This document shows positions 4,780 through 5,244 of a stretch of DNA of 5,244 nt, one piece after another (the stretch's first letter is position 1; every line of letters begins with the position of its first letter). The position numbers and the translations under genes are program-made. Location: contig DTVJ01000370.1 of the NCBI GenBank assembly GCA_012963565.1, forward strand, positions 1-5,244. Direction: 5' to 3'. Source of the stretch: Piscirickettsiaceae bacterium. GTDB lineage: Bacteria > Pseudomonadota > Gammaproteobacteria > PS1 > Pseudothioglobaceae. Below the pieces are notes generated by a model that saw only the letters and a program-made list of their open reading frames with translations, did no database searches and was not told the DNA's origin.

Positions 4780-5244
4780 CCACAGGGCAGTAAAGCGCGC
4801 ATTTAATATCATTGTCATAAATTTCATTAAGCGTTTCTTTATAAAATAACAATTGTTTAGCATGCTGTGATTGTTGTCTGCTAATAAATTGAGTGAGTGA
4901 CTCACCTTGTGCTGGCTCGGCCGTCTTAAAGTCGATAATCCATAAAATATTATCATCAATAAACATCCGATCTATCACGATGGTGTGCTCATGAGTAACA
5001 AACTCAGCCTCGGTTAATGTTGAAGGCCGATCCTTAAACAACCAGTTAAATTGTGGATCTTGTTTTGTGTTGCTCAACAACCTTAAAACAAATGTAACCC
5101 ACTCATCTAGATCACTAGGTGAGGTGCCAATTTCTATCAACCTTGCCGCAATACTTTCTGCACTAGGTTCGAATAATACATGTTCATAATATTGATGCAC
5201 CAACGTGCCTAACAAACTCTTAAACAAACGTTCAAAATTTTGTT
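4751..5244 (-). CDS. C-terminal PD-(D/E)XK nuclease domain of a RecB/AddA-like helicase-nuclease (partial)
   Basis: The frame is open to the right edge, so only the last 163 residues are seen and no start is called. The visible part matches the RecB-family nuclease fold: GTLVH with its conserved His (visible residue 16), an acidic stretch EAEF (78-81), VIDRMFID with D91, IIDFKT with D104 and K106 (the D-x-K core), and QLLFY (130-134, the Q-x3-Y motif following the core). These residues indicate an intact metal-dependent nuclease. In RecB and AddA such a domain ends a long UvrD-like helicase that processes DNA double-strand ends; the helicase part would lie beyond the window. A stand-alone RecB-like exonuclease cannot be excluded. 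The stop at 4753-4751 lies inside thiE, giving a 29-nt tail-to-tail overlap. Confidence 0.8.
   Translation of the reverse strand, partial: QNFERLFKSLLGTLVHQYYEHVLFEPSAESIAARLIEIGTSPSDLDEWVTFVLRLLSNTKQDPQFNWLFKDRPSTLTEAEFVTHEHTIVIDRMFIDDNILWIIDFKTAEPAQGESLTQFISRQQSQHAKQLLFYKETLNEIYDNDIKCALYCPVVSQLIEIKH

Noticed and set aside
4768..4959. Minus-strand open frame of 63 codons overlapping the nuclease gene
   Set aside because: It is in another frame of the nuclease coding sequence, which carries the D-x-K and Q-x3-Y motifs; this frame carries none.
1..5244. Mobile element, toxin-antitoxin, phage-defence or CRISPR system
   Set aside because: All coding space is taken by recognisable housekeeping or energy genes; no transposase, terminal inverted repeats, spaced repeats or tRNA were seen. 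The nuclease domain at the right edge fits a RecB/AddA repair enzyme, and its helicase part is outside the window.

Overview
The window looks like a chromosomal piece of an AT-rich, sulfur-oxidising gammaproteobacterium of the SUP05 / Thioglobus / bivalve-symbiont type. This rests on a dissimilatory ATP sulfurylase followed by aprM and the first codons of aprB, on Gram-negative LPS-export genes, on low GC (judged by eye, not counted), and on very tight gene packing. The genus is an inference from gene content; no database was searched.

Left part (1-2283, all minus strand): sat, aprM and aprB read right to left, the sat-aprMBA order known from sulfur oxidisers. AprBA oxidises sulfite plus AMP to APS, AprM is the membrane anchor thought to pass the electrons to the quinone pool, and Sat turns APS plus pyrophosphate into ATP and sulfate. 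The 159-bp gap between sat and aprM holds a good sigma-70-like promoter, a leader predicted to begin with two successive hairpins, and a near-perfect Shine-Dalgarno. The 194-bp gap upstream of sat (2284-2477) holds a candidate promoter whose -35 box lies inside a perfect 12-bp palindrome, a 12-bp-period direct repeat, and a weak hairpin that may end the operon upstream.

Middle part (2478-4187, minus strand): lptC, lptA and acyP form a tight operon with overlapping junctions (8 nt, then 1 nt as TAGTG). LptC and LptA are the periplasmic parts of the LPS transport bridge. Acylphosphatase sits where lptB often follows. LptC is unusually long at 319 residues: its C-terminal half is a tandem array of 61-62-residue units, and the excess over a usual LptC equals about two units.

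Right part (4189-5244): thiE (thiamine phosphate synthase, plus strand) starts one base from the divergent lptC start. Its 3' end overlaps by 29 nt the end of a convergent gene whose visible C-terminal part is a RecB/AddA-type PD-(D/E)XK nuclease domain, cut by the window edge.

No mobile element, CRISPR array, tRNA or rRNA is visible. I see no clearly new multi-gene system. The most unusual items are the repeat-extended LptC, the double-hairpin aprM leader and the 1-nt divergent lptC/thiE junction.
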